From Isoptericola sp. QY 916 (GTDB taxonomy: Bacteria > Actinomycetota > Actinomycetes > Actinomycetales > Cellulomonadaceae), in contig JADHZE010000007.1 in the NCBI GenBank assembly GCA_026934365.1, positions 1 through 42,002 of the forward strand: a stretch of 42,002 bases of DNA, read 5' to 3'. The notes under the pieces were generated by a model, which was not told the DNA's origin, ran no database searches, and saw only the letters and a list, made by a program, of their open reading frames with translations. The stretch's first letter is position 1. The number at the start of each line of letters is the position of its first letter. Made by a program: the position numbers and the translations under genes. Positions 40,893 through 42,002 of this stretch are shown here, one piece after another.

Positions 40893-41873
40893 TCAGCCCT
40901 CCTGCCGGGTGCGGGGGTCGAGCGCCGCGTACGCCAGGTCGGCCACGAGGTTGGCGACCAGCACGGACAGCGTGATGACGAGGAAGCAGGCCTGCATCAG
41001 CGGGTAGTCGTGGGTGGAGACCGCCTGGTAGAGCGTGTAGCCGATGCCCTGGTAGCTGAAGACCATCTCCATGACGAGCGTGCCGCCGACGACGAAGCCG
41101 AGGGCCAGGGCGAAGCTGGAGACCTGCGGCAGGATCGCGTTGCGCGCCGCGTACCCCACGACGACCGCCCGCGCGGGCAGCCCCTTGGCGTGGGCCACGG
41201 TGACGTAGTCCTCGCTGGAGACGGTGACCATCATGTTGCGCATCCCGAGGATCCAGCCGGAGATCGACGACACGACGATGGTCAGCGCCGGCAGCGTGCC
41301 GTAGTAGATCACCGAGCCGACGAACTCCCAGCTCAGCGACGGCACCATGCCGCGGTCGTAGCTGCCGTTCGACGGGAACCAGCCGAGGTTCACGGCGAAC
41401 ACCGCGATGGCGATGAGACCGAGCCAGAAGTACGGCACGGCGGAGAAGAACGTCGTGATCGGCAGCAGCGAGTCGGCCCAGGTGCCGCGCCGCCAGCCGA
41501 TGCCGGTGCCCACGGCCGTCCCGAGCAGGAACGCGATGACCGTGGCGATGCCCACGAGCCCGACCGTCCACGGCAGGGCCTGCGTGACGATGTCGGCCAC
41601 CGGTGTCGGGAAGTGGGTGAAGCTCAGCCCGAGGTCGCCGTGCAGCAGCATCTGCCAGTAGTGCACGTACTGGTCCCACAGGGACATGTCCTGGTCGAGC
41701 CCGAACAGGACGCGCAGCGACTCCTCGGCGTTCGAGTCGATCCGGCCCTGCATGCGCCCCATGAGGGCGGTCACCGGGTCGCCCGGCAGCAGGCGCGGCA
41801 CGAAGAAGTTGATGGTGATCGCGGCCCAGGCGGTGAACAGGTAGAAGGCCGCGCGGCGCAGGACGAACCTCAT
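40893..41873 (-). CDS. ABC transporter permease, DppB/OppB type
   Basis: This 326-aa protein begins MRFVLRRAAFYLFTAWAAITINFFVPRLLPGDPV, the classic OppB/DppB first helix and RLLPGDP motif. It has the EAA-like loop VAHAKGLPARAVVVGYAARNAILP and the ending DLAYAALDPRTR. The ATG at 41873 overlaps the upstream stop codon by four bases. It forms the channel with the DppC-like subunit. Confidence 0.93.
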   Translation of the reverse strand: MRFVLRRAAFYLFTAWAAITINFFVPRLLPGDPVTALMGRMQGRIDSNAEESLRVLFGLDQDMSLWDQYVHYWQMLLHGDLGLSFTHFPTPVADIVTQALPWTVGLVGIATVIAFLLGTAVGTGIGWRRGTWADSLLPITTFFSAVPYFWLGLIAIAVFAVNLGWFPSNGSYDRGMVPSLSWEFVGSVIYYGTLPALTIVVSSISGWILGMRNMMVTVSSEDYVTVAHAKGLPARAVVVGYAARNAILPQVSSFALALGFVVGGTLVMEMVFSYQGIGYTLYQAVSTHDYPLMQACFLVITLSVLVANLVADLAYAALDPRTRQEG

Positions 41874-42002
41874 GCGTCCCCTCCCGTCGGCATGGCGGTC
41901 CGCGGCACGGCCGGGGCGTCGGCGCGGTCGGCGTAGCCCCAGCAGGCGGCCTGCCGCGGCTCGCCGCCCGCCCACCGCTCGTCGTCCCGGTCGAGGACCT
42001 CG
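41870..42002 (-). CDS. C-terminus of an upstream operon gene (probable second Opp-type ATPase, partial)
   Basis: Reading the minus strand in from the right edge gives about 43 codons ending at TGA 41872-41870: EVLDRDDERWAGGEPRQAACWGY and then an Ala/Pro/Asp-rich tail. The RQAACWGY segment resembles the end of Opp/Dpp ATPases (typically HxAACHLY after the four-cysteine motif), so a DppF/OppF-like protein is the best guess. The stop overlaps the dppB-like start (ATGA). The fragment is too short for certainty. Confidence 0.5.
   Translation of the reverse strand, partial: EVLDRDDERWAGGEPRQAACWGYADRADAPAVPRTAMPTGGDA

Overview
This is a very GC-rich (roughly three-quarters G+C by eye) chromosomal window. 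It most resembles an actinobacterium of the order Micrococcales, and a cellulolytic or soil lineage such as Cellulomonadaceae or Promicromonosporaceae is my inference. The reasons are near-exclusive G/C at third codon positions, many GTG starts, and many genes with a TANNNT-like -10 box only 6-7 nt before the start codon (leaderless transcripts). The topoisomerase I has a Lys/Ala-rich tail instead of zinc fingers, and topA, tmk, holB, a tripeptidyl-aminopeptidase-like lipoprotein and a tRNA-Thr lie together. No tools were run. Family names come from motifs read by eye, and promoter and operator calls are predictions.

Layout. (1) 1-3293: a fragment of a membrane protein, a GH43 arabinosidase/xylosidase coupled to a LacY-type oligosaccharide symporter, and a pentapeptide-repeat protein. 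(2) 3294-3666: an unusual array of 20-bp repeats in two facing arms between divergent genes. (3) 3667-10814: an alpha/beta hydrolase, a solitary ABC sugar-binding lipoprotein, peptide deformylase, a MacB-like ABC exporter pair, a DUF3467 protein, and a BenE transporter with a divergent XRE-cupin regulator. (4) 10812-22629: an aldaric-acid catabolic locus. It holds talarate/galactarate dehydratase with an FCD-GntR regulator, a divergent GNAT/XRE pair, a tripartite TctCBA transporter followed by a universal stress protein, a LysR regulator, and then kdgD, 2-oxoglutarate-semialdehyde dehydrogenase and glucarate dehydratase. (5) 22736-23731: a frame-disrupted small membrane protein, a small Cys-rich protein, a terminator and tRNA-Thr(CGT). 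(6) 23858-36964: PrsW protease, TAP-like lipoprotein, a small lipoprotein coupled to an orphan HypX, holB, tmk, a PNPOx-like protein, a Gfo/Idh/MocA oxidoreductase, OhrR, a 68-aa basic protein, topA and a PAP2 phosphatase. (7) 37027-42002: a secreted Ig-like repeat protein and a Dpp/Opp-type ABC operon running off the right edge.

How the genes work together. The aldarate locus is functionally complete. TctCBA probably imports hexarates. GudD and the talarate/galactarate dehydratase both give 5-keto-4-deoxyglucarate, KdgD converts this to 2-oxoglutarate semialdehyde, and the dehydrogenase delivers 2-oxoglutarate. The tctC and kdgD promoters share an 18-bp element (one mismatch) in the same orientation and at nearly the same distance from their -10 boxes, which points to one co-regulating signal. 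The GntR branch has its own operator-like dyad between the -35 and -10 of the dehydratase promoter.

The strongest candidates for something undescribed are the facing 20-bp repeat arms at 3353-3621, the twin-promoter aldarate regulon with its attached stress protein, and the orphan HypX-lipoprotein pair.
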